Positions 44,603 to 57,100 of a stretch of DNA of 64,000 nt are shown piece after piece. The notes under the pieces were generated by a model. It did no database searches and was not told where the DNA came from. It saw nothing but the letters and a program-made list of their open reading frames with translations. Every line of letters starts with the position of its first letter. The stretch's first letter is position 1. Source of the stretch: Brachionus rotundiformis. Lineage: Eukaryota; Rotifera; Eurotatoria; Ploima; Brachionidae. The stretch lies in the NCBI GenBank assembly GCA_016802295.1, contig JAESIW010000071.1:458507-522506 (forward strand). Direction: 5' to 3'. The position numbers and the translations under genes are program-made.

Positions 44603-45359
44603 TATAGTAATTTAGGGTTGAACCGTTTATGGGGTAAAACCGTGAATTCTTCTTTCAATGACTATAACTTTTCTTTGAAAAAAAAATTTTCTAAATTAAA
44701 AAAAGAATACAAAGAACGTCTTTTCTGTTATTTTAAAATAAAATAAGTTTAAGAAAAAAATGGGATTGGGGTTAAACCGTTAATTTCATTTATTGCAATA
44801 AATAGTGTGAATTTTCTATTTGATTGATATTTAAAAAAAAAAACTTTTTAAAAATTCCGAGGAGTAACTTCCAAAAAACCCAAAAAGCTTATAGCGAAGA
44901 AACTTTACAAATAGCCATTGCCGAAATTGAAGTTAAAATATTAAACAAACATCAAGCTTCTGTGCGCTTTAACATTCCATATTCAACACTTAACCACCGA
45001 ATCAATGAAAAGTATAAAAGACCTACAAATGGTAAAGATGCTAACCCGTGGATCTCTAAAGAATTTGAAACGCTTTTAGTTGAAGTGATCAAACAATTAC
45101 TTTTTTTTGTATTTTAATTGCATGAATTTATGTAATTGACGGATATACCCCAATGTAAGCGTTGAAACGTTAATAAAAGATATTATTATATTTTAACTAT
45201 AACTTTTGAACCGTTCTTTTATTTTAAATAAAGTTTTTTTTAATTCAAGACAATATTCTCTTTTATTATTTTAATTTTTTTTTGAAAAAAAAATTAATAA
45301 ATCTCACAACTAATTAACGATCAAATAAAAAAATTTACGGTTTACCCCGTTTGACTATA
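44603..45359 (+). mobile_element. Pogo/Tigger-like DNA transposon remnant with Psq HTH
   Basis: Bounded by imperfect inverted repeats. The left end has TATAGTAATTTAGGG and then GGGGTAAAACCGTGAATT; the right end, reverse complemented, has TATAGTCAAACGGGGTAAAC then CGTAAATTT. A TA next to each end fits the TA target of this superfamily. Inside, the plus frame 44824-45117 (no ATG at its start) encodes a Pipsqueak-type helix-turn-helix: YSEETLQIAIAEIEVKI, ASVRFNIPYSTLNHRI. There is no DDE catalytic domain, so the element is internally deleted and non-autonomous. Several more GGTTAAACCGTT-like sub-terminal repeats occur. Confidence 0.6.
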
Positions 45360-45429
45360 GCAGTTAATTTTCCACCCTTTTTCTAATGCATTCACATCCA
45401 TTTTTTCTACTGATAAATGTACGTTTAAG

Positions 45430-45860
45430 CATCCTCAGTTTATGGTTTGCTATTGGACATGCAATTTTTACCACTTTAAGTCAAATGTTACCACCACACC
45501 CAAATCTCTCTCGCAGCTAGTAATCTCTAGTGCTACATCCACACTCTTTTCATTCCTATGAGCTATGTACTTATGCCTCTCATTCAGTCTTCCAAAATTC
45601 ATAACTTTACATTTAGCACTTAAGCCCATGCTCCATATTTGTATCCATCTTCAAATGGCATCTAAGTTTTCCTGTAACTACATTTAAAATGTAAAGAAAA
45701 TTTTTCATAAATTTGATTGACAATAGATAAGATTCTGGGGTCATCAGCATACATCTGAATCTTATTCGAAACACAATCTGGAAAGTCATTTATGTAAAGA
45801 TTGAATAGTACTGGACAATGAACAGATCCTTGAGGAACTCTATTTAGAAGCGCAGACCAT
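45430..45860 (-). mobile_element. LINE reverse-transcriptase core fragment
   Basis: Minus strand reads VPQGSVHCPVLFNLYINDFP followed by NKIQMYADDPRILSIV, i.e. the fingers/palm motif and the YADD catalytic loop of a non-LTR retrotransposon. Later pieces include ARDLGVVVTFDLKW. Frameshifts and stops downstream show decay. It abuts the pogo-like element at 45359. Confidence 0.75.
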
Positions 45861-46226
45861 TCGGGTTCAGAATTTTTTTTAATACAAAAATTTTAAACAT
45901 AGTTTATTTAAATTTAATTAAATATATTGAATTAAAAAAAGTAATTTAAGAAGATAAAATATTTAACTCAATATCTAAAAGGAAAATATAATCTAAAAAA
46001 AAATAAAAGTTTGACTTAAATAAAACATGATCTTGTAAGAATTTTTTTAACATTAAAATAATTGTTTTTATTTTATAATAAATAAATAAATCTAATAAAC
46101 TTAATCAACATTTGCTTGCTGTTATTAAAAAAATTAAAAAATTCTTGACGTCTTTTAAATTTTAAATACTATAAAGTATACCGAAATGGATCTTTAAAAA
46201 GAAAAAAAGAAATAATTTTATCAAAA

Positions 46227-46541
46227 ATGAAAAAGTTTTTGGGCATTTATTATCTTTTCTTCTTTTTTATCATTTACTCATCAGAAAAAAATATTGCTAG
46301 TCATTTTGAATTATTAAAACACAAAAATGTCCCTTTTGCCAATTTCAGCTTGGTACCTAAATTCAATGTTGTCAAATTGAGCAAAACCAATTGTCTGGTA
46401 CAATGCATGAAAAATGAATTTTGCAAGTTTGTTGTTCACAATAATGGTTTATGTGGTTTACACACATATTATACAGTTTACACACACAAGAGCAAGCAAG
46501 AGAAAAGATATGGCTATTCGATTCGAAAGGACTTGTGGTAA
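46227..46541 (+). pseudogene. Secreted PAN/apple-like domain gene fragment, cut by malic-enzyme copy
   Basis: ATG at 46227 opens a frame with a strong signal peptide (KKFLGIYYLFFFFIIYSS). It then has NFSLVPKFNVVKLSKTNCLV and the spacing CLVQCMKNEFCKFVVHN..CGL typical of PAN/apple modules. At about 46484 the sequence switches to malic-enzyme DNA read in the wrong frame, and the protein stops at 46541 after about 19 foreign residues. Either a broken gene or a new chimeric short protein of 104 residues. No continuation of the PAN gene is seen downstream. Confidence 0.55.
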
Positions 46542-47194
46542 AAAATAGGCCAGAGGGTGGAATAAATCACGAAAAAATGCCCTTTGCCAAAGAGACAAAA
46601 CCAATCAAGAGTCTTGTCGATGCAATTGACTTTGTCAAGCCAACAGCCATCATTGGAGCTGCTGCTCAGGGTAGAAAATTCACCGAAGAAATTATCAAAA
46701 AAATGTCAACCTTCAACACAAGACCAATAATTTTTGCTTTGAGCAATCCAACTTCAAAAGCTGAATGCACTGCCCAAGATGCGTACACTTTTTCCAATGG
46801 TCAGGCTGTGTTTGCAAGCGGCAGTCCATTTGACCCAGTTGAATTTAATGGAAAAACATTTCATCCCGGTCAAGGAAACAATTGTTACATATTTCCTGCG
46901 GTTGGTCTGGCAGCCGTGGCTTTTCATCTAAAGCACATACCAGAAAAGCTGTTTTTGATCGCCGCCGAGTCTTTATCCAATCAAGTGACTCAACAAGAAC
47001 TCGACGAAGGCAGAGTTTATCCAAATTTGAACAGAATTCAACAAGTATCGTTCAGAATAGCTGTAGACATTGGCAAATACGCCTTTGAGCATAATCTAAG
47101 CAATCTTTATCCAAAGCCGGACTCGATTGAAAATGTGCTCAAACAGGTTATTTATGATCCAACATATTCCAATTCTTTAAAACCAACTTGGTAA
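46484..47194 (+). pseudogene. Partial duplicate of malic enzyme exon 5
   Basis: 711 bp equal to 41078-41788 at a constant offset of 5406 with no indels; by eye I found four substitutions (three amino-acid changes: Tyr to Phe, Ala to Thr, Cys to Ser; one silent). The copy runs from the codons for TQEQAREKIW to the stop codon and a base or so beyond. It lacks the first half of the enzyme, including the metal and catalytic region. There is no own start codon in frame near its 5' end. Confidence 0.9.
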
Positions 47195-48111
47195 AAATTT
47201 TAACTTGTTTCTCTACACAGATATATAAATTAATAAAATTAATAGAAAAAATGTATTTTTTGATTTAATCCCGTTGTATATAATGACATGATCTTAATTA
47301 AAATTTTTTGATCTTAACTCTTTTCATTTGTGATTACAAGTATTTATTTCTTAGTTTGTTAGAGTTAACTTTTTATTAATTAATTGTTTTAATAAATGTC
47401 AAAAATTGAATAAAATTATCCTTATTGTGAACAAACAACAACAATAACTAAAAGAATAAATTGATATTTTTTTTTGTTAAAAAATAATAAAATTGGCTAC
47501 AAATCAATTTATTTTGTATTCATGCAATTAAGAGATTTTGTTTTATTTACTTTAAATTAAAACTTGTTTACTAAAAATTAATGAGGACACAATTACAAGG
47601 ATCTGTTGATTTAATTGTCTTCGAAAAATCAAACTATACAGGATAAGTTAATTTTAGGCATTCTTTATAGGCTTATGGCAAATGCCGGAAATAAATTTTT
47701 TTTGCCTTCAATAATCCCTTTACTTACTACAACTTAGAACCTACTGAATAAATAATTGTATAAAAATACTTTAATATTTTGTATTGCTACCAAAGTCGGA
47801 CATTTAAAATAAATTAATTAAGTGCTCTTACTTTCGTTGTCTAGCTTTAATATGTTACATTGACCACCTAGCTTCGAAGCTTAAACTATTTGCTTTTTAG
47901 CGTTAATACGCCCTAAAATCTTGCTAAGTCCAGCTAAAATAAAATATTGATTAAGAATGAATTTAGTGACATATTGGTTGCAAAATCCTCCCCAAATTTC
48001 AAACAGTCAAAAGTTATTATCAAGGACCCTTTGCCCTGCCTTAACACCTTTGTTTACTTTTTTATCTAATTTTAGACATGTTTTTTTAAATTAAACAATA
48101 AAAAAAAAACA
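47195..48111. other. Promoter-side spacer of the chitin synthase
   Basis: AT-rich with a less AT-rich patch at 47830-48050. No frame or RNA recognised. A probable 5' UTR precedes ATG 48112 in context AAACAATG. Confidence 0.4.
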
Positions 48112-51100
48112 ATGCGAGTTACATCGGAATATGATCAATCACTGACCATCGCCGGAAAAGGCGAAGTGGACGATTTGTCCAAGCTTGATTACCTGGATGA
48201 GCAGGCTCTTATAAACGAACTGTATGTTAGGTACAAAAATGGACAGATTTATGTAAGATATTGGAAATTTTTATTAAATAAAAAAAAATAACTTTTATTA
48301 AAAGATAATAAAGTAAAATTTTATAAATTTTTTTTATTTTCTAATTAAAGACTTATATTGGAGATGTGCTGATCGCGGTAAATCCATTCAAGCAATTGAA
48401 TATATATGAAAAAGAGCAGCACAAGGCCTATTCTAAAGTCAGGTTCCGCTCATTGCTGACACCACATGTCTTCTGGGTGGCCGATGCGGCCTATCAGCGC
48501 ATGCTGATTCACAAAGCGACACAATGCATTGCTGTGTCGGGCGAGTCTGGCGCTGGAAAAACCGAAAGCACCAAGCTCATGATTCAGCACATTATCTATT
48601 TGTGCAAGACTGACTTTGACAAAGAGCTACAGAAGAAAATAGTTGATGTGAACACACTACTGGAAGCGTTTGGCAACGCTCAGACATGCATGAACTCTAA
48701 TTCGAGTCGATTTGGTAAATTTGTGCAAATGATTTTTACTGACGAAGGGCAGATACTGGGCGCCAAGGTCTATGACTATTTGCTGGAGAAATCTCGGGTG
48801 GTCAACCATGGACCAGGCGAAAGAAACTACCACATATTTTATTACATGTTTAGTGGGCTGGAAAAAGAGGAATTGGACTACTATTATTTGGATTCGTTGG
48901 AGAATTTTCGAATTCTTGGTACCAGTGCTGGATGCAAGGCATACTTGACCAAAAATGAGATCAAATACTGTAAAATGATGTTTCAGGCACAAAAGGACAT
49001 AATGAAAAGAGTGGGTTTTCTTGACGAGGATGTCACATTGATATTTACCATTTTGGCAGCCATTTTGCACTTGACCAATATCACATTTTGCCAAGATGAG
49101 GAAACTGATGGCGTATACATAGATGATGAATATCCACTTGAGGTCGTGTCCAACTTGCTGTGTTTGGATCAGGAAATTTTGGCCACTGCGCTCATTTCAA
49201 GTTCCAACGTGACCAAAGGAGAAAAAGTGGTATGTTTAAAGAATAAAGACCAGGCAAATGATGGTCGTGATGCTCTAGCCAAAGCTCTGTATGAACGATT
49301 GTTTGGATGGATTGTTCATCAAATAAATGAACTTCTGCAGCCCAATAGTGCGCTCGGGTAACACAAAAAAAATACATATATATTTTTTTTTATTATAAAT
49401 TTTTATTTATTAAAATTTCATAAGCAATTTAGAATATTATTATTTTTTGTTGAAGGATATGATATTACTATTTTAATAGATAAATAATCCGCATTTAGAA
49501 TTTACCAAAAAAATTTACCAAAACGGATAAGATTTAAGATTTTTCTAAAACTATAAATTAAAGTGATAAAGCTTTTTGGAGGCTTTGAAAATAGATAAAA
49601 AAAAATTTTTAGAATAAATTTTATTAACATTTAAACCAAAGTGAAAAGCTTGAGCTGTTTCCATCAATTGGAATATTGGACATGTCCGGCTTTGAGAATT
49701 TTTCGCTCAACAGCTTTGAGCAATTGTGCATAAACGCAGCTAATGAGCATCTGCAGTTCTATTTCAATGAGCATATCTTTTTACAAGAAGAAGAAGAATA
49801 CTTAAATGAAGGAATACAGTTTGACATAGTGGACTTTCAGAATAACGAGGACTTGATCGAGGTGTTCATGGGACCTTTGGGAATATTTGCTCTATTGGAC
49901 GAGGAGTCCAAGTTCCCGCGAGCCACTGACAGCTCACTAGTGGACAAGTTCTACTCACACTGGAAAAACTCGGACAGATATGTTCGCTCGCGGGCCACTG
50001 ACCTCACTTTTGGCATCAACCACTACGCTGGCAAAGTAATCTACAACGCTAAGGGGTTTTTGGAAAAGAACCGCGACAACCTCAGCCAGAACATAATTGA
50101 ATGTCTGAAAAATTCCAACATAGAAGTGGTCCTGGAGCTATTTTCGGTAGAGAGAAGCGAGTCCGGGTCGATTTCGCGCACTGCCACGGCTTTTGTTGCC
50201 AAGCCGTACTTGCCATCGAGACCCAAGTCTAACAATCTGAGAAGACCTAGGGAAAGTTTGACACAAAAAAAGGCCAAAAGTCTCAAAAAAAGAATGTAAA
50301 TTAATTTAAAACAATATTTATTTATTTAATTATTAAAATCAAAATTTTAATTTAAAAGTCAAGCACTTAAGACTAATACAATTCAAAAAGACAAGATAAA
50401 TCAAGTGACAGTTAGTTGCCATTTTCGGGTAGGTTTTTTATACAATTTTAAAAAATTTAATTTATTTTAATTTCAAATTTTATTTAATTATTTGTTTAAT
50501 TAAGAACTCGTTGGCCGAGCTATTGGACAAAATGAAAGACGCGGAGCCATTCTTTGTGCGGTAATAACAAAAAAATAGATTATTAAGAGAGCTTAGATTT
50601 GACTACTAAAGAGCGGGTTTAGTCCGCGAACAATTAACTTTAAAAAAAATAAAAAATATATAAGAGATAAAGTAAACATACTCTTAACTTAGACCAGATA
50701 GACTAAAAAACAAATAAACAATTTATTTTCAATTAAAAACGGATATTTTAATTAAGAGACAACTTTGAAATTCTATCTGAACAATTGAGCTATTGAGTGT
50801 TGAGTGTTGAGACTGGTCCCCTATTGATATTATGGGTCTTAATTGATTAGCCATAGAAAGAAAAACGCCCTAGCGAGCAAATAGTAGCTGGTTGATGGCA
50901 AATATTTGCTTGCCTAAACTAAGGACATTGTTAACAAAGACCCAAATTAAGTGTTTAGGAAAATATTTTTGTTTTAACTTGTGTTTGTATTATCTATTTG
51001 GTGGAGCACAAATATTTCAACTATGTTTTAATATTGAATAACCAAGATTAACGAGTTGGTTTTAATTAAATGCGGAAATTTCCCTTCTTGGATCTATTTA

Positions 51101-54100
51101 AGCTATTCTAATTATTAAAATAAAATATTTTACTATTTTACATGGGACTTTTAATTTTTGTGTTAATGAGTTTTTTTGTTAATTTTTTAGAAAAGAAATT
51201 GTATTAAATGAATAATTTAAATTTTAATATAAATTTGAGTGGACATTCGAATGAGATAAATAGTGGTGCCGTGCTCAACTATCACTCTGAGTACGGCGAT
51301 AACCTGCTACAGAATGAGCCTTATAGGAAAAGTCTTAGGCATTTAGATAAAAAATGTGACAAAAAGTAGCCCAATCTGAGCTGATTGTAGAGGGAAAATA
51401 TGTTCTAAATTTTTTTTTCAGGTGTTTGAAGCCGAACCATGAGCGCAAGTCGAACAAATTCGACCAAGACCTAATATCTGAGCAGCTAAAGTACAACGGC
51501 CTGCTGGACATTGCGCACATACGCAACCAAGGCTGGCCGTATCGCATGCATTTCGAGGACTTTTTGGAAAAGTACCAGATAATCGCGTTTCCCATGTCCA
51601 AGGAGCTCAAGCCTGTAGGCAAGCACTGTGAGACCATACTCAAAGAGCTTGATATCAAGGATTACGCAATTGGCAAAACCAAGGTAAGACATTGGTCAAA
51701 CAGGGTTGAATCAAGGATGCTAATTAAATGTAAACAAGGGCGGAATTAAACTTTAAATCAATATTTTAGCATTTATTATCACTTGGTCAAACTTTGGGCT
51801 AAATTAGGTTAGCTTTTTACTTATTTTTTTCTCTTTATCTTTCTACATCTATCTCATATAAAAAAAAAAAAAAAGACATTTAATTTGCTGGGATTTGGTT
51901 GTTTTTGTGTTTACTAAATGTTTTCTAATCTTTAAAATAGACACGACCCATCGATATCTCTAAATTTGGCCCGGGTTAATCCCGACTAATAGGCTTTAAT
52001 CAGATTAATAAATATTGTCCAAAATTGGTCGTGTTAATTTTTAGTTTTAGCTTTCTCTTGCTTATTTGTCACTAGATTGTAAAAAAATAGAAGAAAAAGA
52101 GACAAGATATTAATTGGAAATATTTTTATTTGGTAAAAAAAAAAGATTGGAGCTACATAAAAGCTCTAAATTAATTGAATATTTTCGCGGAGATTACGCG
52201 GATTCATCATTGAGCCATTACGCAACCTAAACTCGAGAGTGGATCGAGTTGGTTATTAATTAAAATGAATTCTTTTGTTTAGACACAATCGAAATAAAGA
52301 TAAATCTTTTAGGGTATTAGTGAATATTTAATAAAAATTTATCTCCTATTGTAGCCGAACGTTTATTTTAACTTAACAAAAAAAGGTTAAGTCTTTTTAA
52401 AAAAAATTTATTTCAATTTAAATTAAGTTAATAAAAAAAAAAAAAAAGTGAGCTTGGTGGTGAGAGTGTGTTTGTGAGTTTACCAATTTCTGTCCTTGAT
52501 TCAATAAAAAGTGTTTCAAACCTTTCCTAATTAAATTTGTTGTGTAGGTTTTTTTGAAAATGTGGCACCCGGAAATACTGAACCAGCAGTTGGACAGTCT
52601 GGTAGGCCAGGTGATCGTGTGCCAGAAAATGGTGCGTGGTTTTCTGGGCCGTAGACGGCTATTTAGAATGCTAGAGCAGGTCCAGGACCAGACCGAGGAC
52701 AAAGTTTTGTTCGTAAGCTTGGCGCACAGGCTCGGCCTCGCCGCTTACCAGAACATAAGCTCGCATCTTAGGCTCACAATTAAAGTTGGTTCCTGTTTTG
52801 ATTTAAAAAGCGATGAATTTTTTTAATTGGAAATAAATATTTAATTGTATTAATTAATTGGTAGTGGATTTATTAAAGTTTATTTAGGGCTGATTAGGAA
52901 ATGGAAAACTATTTTATTTTATTGTTTCTATTAAATAAATAAATAAGATTTAATAATTAGATAAATAAATTATTAATTAATCAAACAAGATCAACAACAA
53001 AAACAAAAATTTAATTTTTCTAGATGTATTAAAATGAAATTTGTCGCTTTGAGTTTAAATTGTATTAAAATAAACCGGAATTGTTAATTACAGAGAAGCG
53101 ACTTGACCCTAATTAAGACAGTGAACGAAATGTCCGATTTTGTAGACGATTCGTCCAAATCGAATCTCAAAAGTTCCAATAGAACGCACAAATTTGCCAA
53201 GATGCAAAAATCATTCGAAAATGACTACAACAATTACAACAATCAGGATAACAATTTGAGTGATACCAAGTCGTCCAAGTTTAAAAAAATGGACTCGGAC
53301 ACCTCGTTTACCATCAACTCGCACAATCACTACAACAACCAGTCCGATGTGAACAAACATCAGCACAAGAGTGAGAAAATAAAGACCCTTAAGAGTAAAA
53401 TAGAGAGACAAATGAAGGACTATGTGGACCGCGAGGACTATGACGAAATGCTCAAATTGGTCAAAAAGTTGAACTTGGTATCAGATGACAAGTGGGAAGA
53501 GCTGGAGTCCGAAGTGGAAAAGTTGGACTATAGCGACGTGAATGAGTACAAGTCGACAGCAGGCTTTTTGACCGATGACGAAATAGCTCTTCTGGCTCAA
53601 GATCTTGGCCAAAAGAACCGCCAATCGACCCCGTTCAATCCCGAGGACAACCAACAAGGCACTGAAATGGTCAATTTGAAGCTGAATTATGGCCACAAGC
53701 GCAGCATTCTTAGAAAATTGATGATTGCACAACGCAAACAATTTCTGTTCAAAAAGGAACAAGTCGACCTGCAAAAGGCCAAAAATGAGTTCGATGATAC
53801 CAGCATATCGAATTTTTCCCAAATAAGCGGACATGTCGGAGGCTCGGGCCTTGACGACAAAATGAAAGCCATGAACGATCCAGACAAGGACGCTAATTTT
53901 AAGTATTTCATCAAAATGACAATTAGTTTTTGTTCTAATTAAGTTTATTATTGCCAATTAAAAAAAGGATGCTTTATGAAGTATGGGACACGGCTCGGTG
54001 CGTAGACACAGAAGAAACTTATGAGCAAAGGGTTCATTTTTTTCATCTGTCACTACAAATACTCAAAGTGTGCACTTATATTGTGCTCGGTTTGGTCGTG

Positions 54101-57100
54101 CTGGCCACGGCCATTATTGGAAAAGGCTCATTTTTGCTAATGACCAACGCTGTCGGACATGTTGAAACTGTAATTTTGAACACAAAACAATTTAATTTCC
54201 TAATATTTGATCAAATTAAGCTTCTTTTTTTTAATTAAAAATCAAGAGGATTATTGTTAAGTGATAAGACTGAATATATATATTTAATTATTTTTTTTTA
54301 TCTAGTTTCTATTTAGATAAATAAACAAAAAATAAAGAGAGTAAATATTGACATGATATTCAAGGATATAGGCACATAAATGATAAGCAAATATAAGATA
54401 TTTAATTGTTGAGTGTACTTTTTTTTTATCAATTGCGGCAATAAAATCACCACTCGCAAAGCAAATAACATTTATATTCATCTGTATATTTTAAATATTA
54501 TTTAATAAGTTTTATTTGAAAATTATTAAATTCAAGTTAGAAAAAAAAAATTATTTATTTAAATTTTTTTTCTATTATATGAGCACTTGATATTATTGTA
54601 TGCTAAAATCTAATAGTTTAAATTAATATGGCTTAAATGAAACGAAATATTGTTTATAGTCACAAAGGAAATATTGTTTATAGTTATGGTGAAAGTATCA
54701 TATAAACATAAATAAATTTTATCTATTATACAATATATAACTTATTTTAATCGAGTTAAGAAATAGATTAATATTCAAATAATTTAATTTGAATTAGAGA
54801 CTTGATTTAATATTTGATGGTTTTGTGAAAATTTGTGAAAAGTTTTGGTACAATAGAACAGATAAAAATAACTTTTTATCTAAAAATAAAAAACCGGTCT
54901 GTTAATGCAACATGGTACAAAATGCTGGGTGCAAATTCAGCAGAAATTTTAATTTAAATGAGCGCAGTGATTGTGCAGTGATGTTGGGAGGAAGTGATGC
55001 CATCAACAACCTGTAAACTTAAGATTATGAGTTATAAAAATTTTTGGTATTTTAGTCTGTCCTATTGTACCAAAGCATATTCAATAAATAAAAAAATCAT
55101 GATGACCAAGTTAAACCTGGTGTCCTATTAAGAACCCATTTAAGTTCCAAACTTTAAAAATGGTTACCAAATTTTCCTGAATTTTTTTAGTCACCCCTTT
55201 ACCTCCAGCGGTTAGATTAGACTTTAAGTTTTACTAAAGACATTTAAAATTGTTTCCGAGTTCTTCATGTAAACATATTTTTTTCGAAAATATCTATTTG
55301 TCAGTTTTTCTAATTTGGTCACCGCATTAACACATTACCACTTTGATTTTAATAATTGTAATAAATAGTTATATAAATAATAGACTTTAATAAAAATAAA
55401 TATTACAATTTTCCATTAAGAAAATAATTTCTAATCTGTTAAAAAGCTTTAAAAATTGAATCAATAATATCAAGCATTAACTTGGGTCATTTTTGTGTGA
55501 TTAAGTAATCTGTGCTGTCTCATTTGACCAAATATTCAATCTGTATGTTCTGTAGTTTGAAGCAAAGTCAATGAGGCGCTATTTTTTGTAAAGCAAATGA
55601 CATTTATATTCATCTGTATATTTTAAATATGTTAAGGGCTCAATAGGGACTTGAATAAAAATACTGAATTGTTTTGTATAATTTCTTTATTGTTTAAATT
55701 GCAATTTAAAACTAGATAAAACTATAAAAATCGAAACTACTATTTATAAGGGTTCTCAGGACTTCTAGTTTTCTAACGACATCTTGATTCAATAACTAAA
55801 CTAACTTATGGAATATCATAAAAATTATTTTAATCTTGTACTTGTACTTGTAATGTTCTTAATAATTAACTAAAATTTAGTTAGTCAATAATAGTTAAGT
55901 AGGCTTAATAATAATGGTAATAATAATAATAGTTTAGTAATGGAAAGCAGGGTTGCGGAGACATAAATGGTTGCAGGATACATAGAAATCTATTAGTAGT
56001 TGCCTAATTCTTAATAAGTACCATCTTTAATTTAAATATGATAGATGAAAGAAAAAAATCAAGCTTAAATTTTATTAAATAATTAAAAAATAAATTAATA
56101 ATTAAACTTATTGTTTTGTGTGTAGAGCGATAAGAACGCGTACAAAGAACGCTGGGTATGGATGCTAATATTGACCATATGCGCACCATATCTGTTTACA
56201 TTTTTTGACAGTATTTTCAAAGCGTTGTTTGGCAACAAGCCGTGGCCAACATTAAAGATAATGCTATTCGTGCTGATAATCGAATCGGCGCACAGCTTTG
56301 GCATGTGCATATTCGTGTTCAGGGTGCTGCCTAAATTGGACGTGTCGCGAGCCATTCTCATGATGAACGCAGTCTGCACCGTGCCAGGCATACTCAAATT
56401 CCTTCTAAGCAAAAACCATGTGAACGCAGCGCGCAAGCTCATCATATTCGTGATGGACTTGTGCGCCGTTCTAATGCAGTGCACAGTGTTTGGCATAGTG
56501 TTCGCGTCCAAGTACTTATTCAAAATGGACGATGAGAGAACGCGGACAGCAGTGCACATAGACGCCGGCGGCGCCAACAGCGACCTATTTACCACGGACA
56601 GCATGTACGACTCGTTCGACGCCGACCGCTTCAAAAGACACTCGGCCAATGCGGGCATTCTCAAGCGCCAGGCCGACGACATGTTCGACTTGTACGACGC
56701 CGGGCAGCCAGCTTTGAACGCGCCGCCCCTTCCCGTCCAAAACTCGACCAACACCAACCTAATCCTAAAGGACATTCTCTCTTCGTTTCAGATCGAATGG
56801 GAGCTACCAATCGCCCTCATGCTTGTCTCGCTGCTTTGGTGGGAGAATTTTGTCGACCGCGACATCAAATGCGGCACGTACAAATTCGTCAACATAAAAC
56901 TGCTCAAAGAGAACATAGCCGCCACGCGCATCAAGACCAGCATGATGACCAGCGTGTGGAAAATAGCCATAACACTGCTATTGGCGTACATATTCCATCC
57001 GGGCATATTCGACACGGCCAAAGTGTTCAAAACAGTCGAGGACGTGTCGGACAAACGCTTCAAAATGAACCCGAACATGGCCGGCGTGTGGAACGACGGC

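Noticed and set aside
49192..49377. Small minus frame opposite the motor exon
   Set aside because: Antisense shadow of the conserved myosin sequence.
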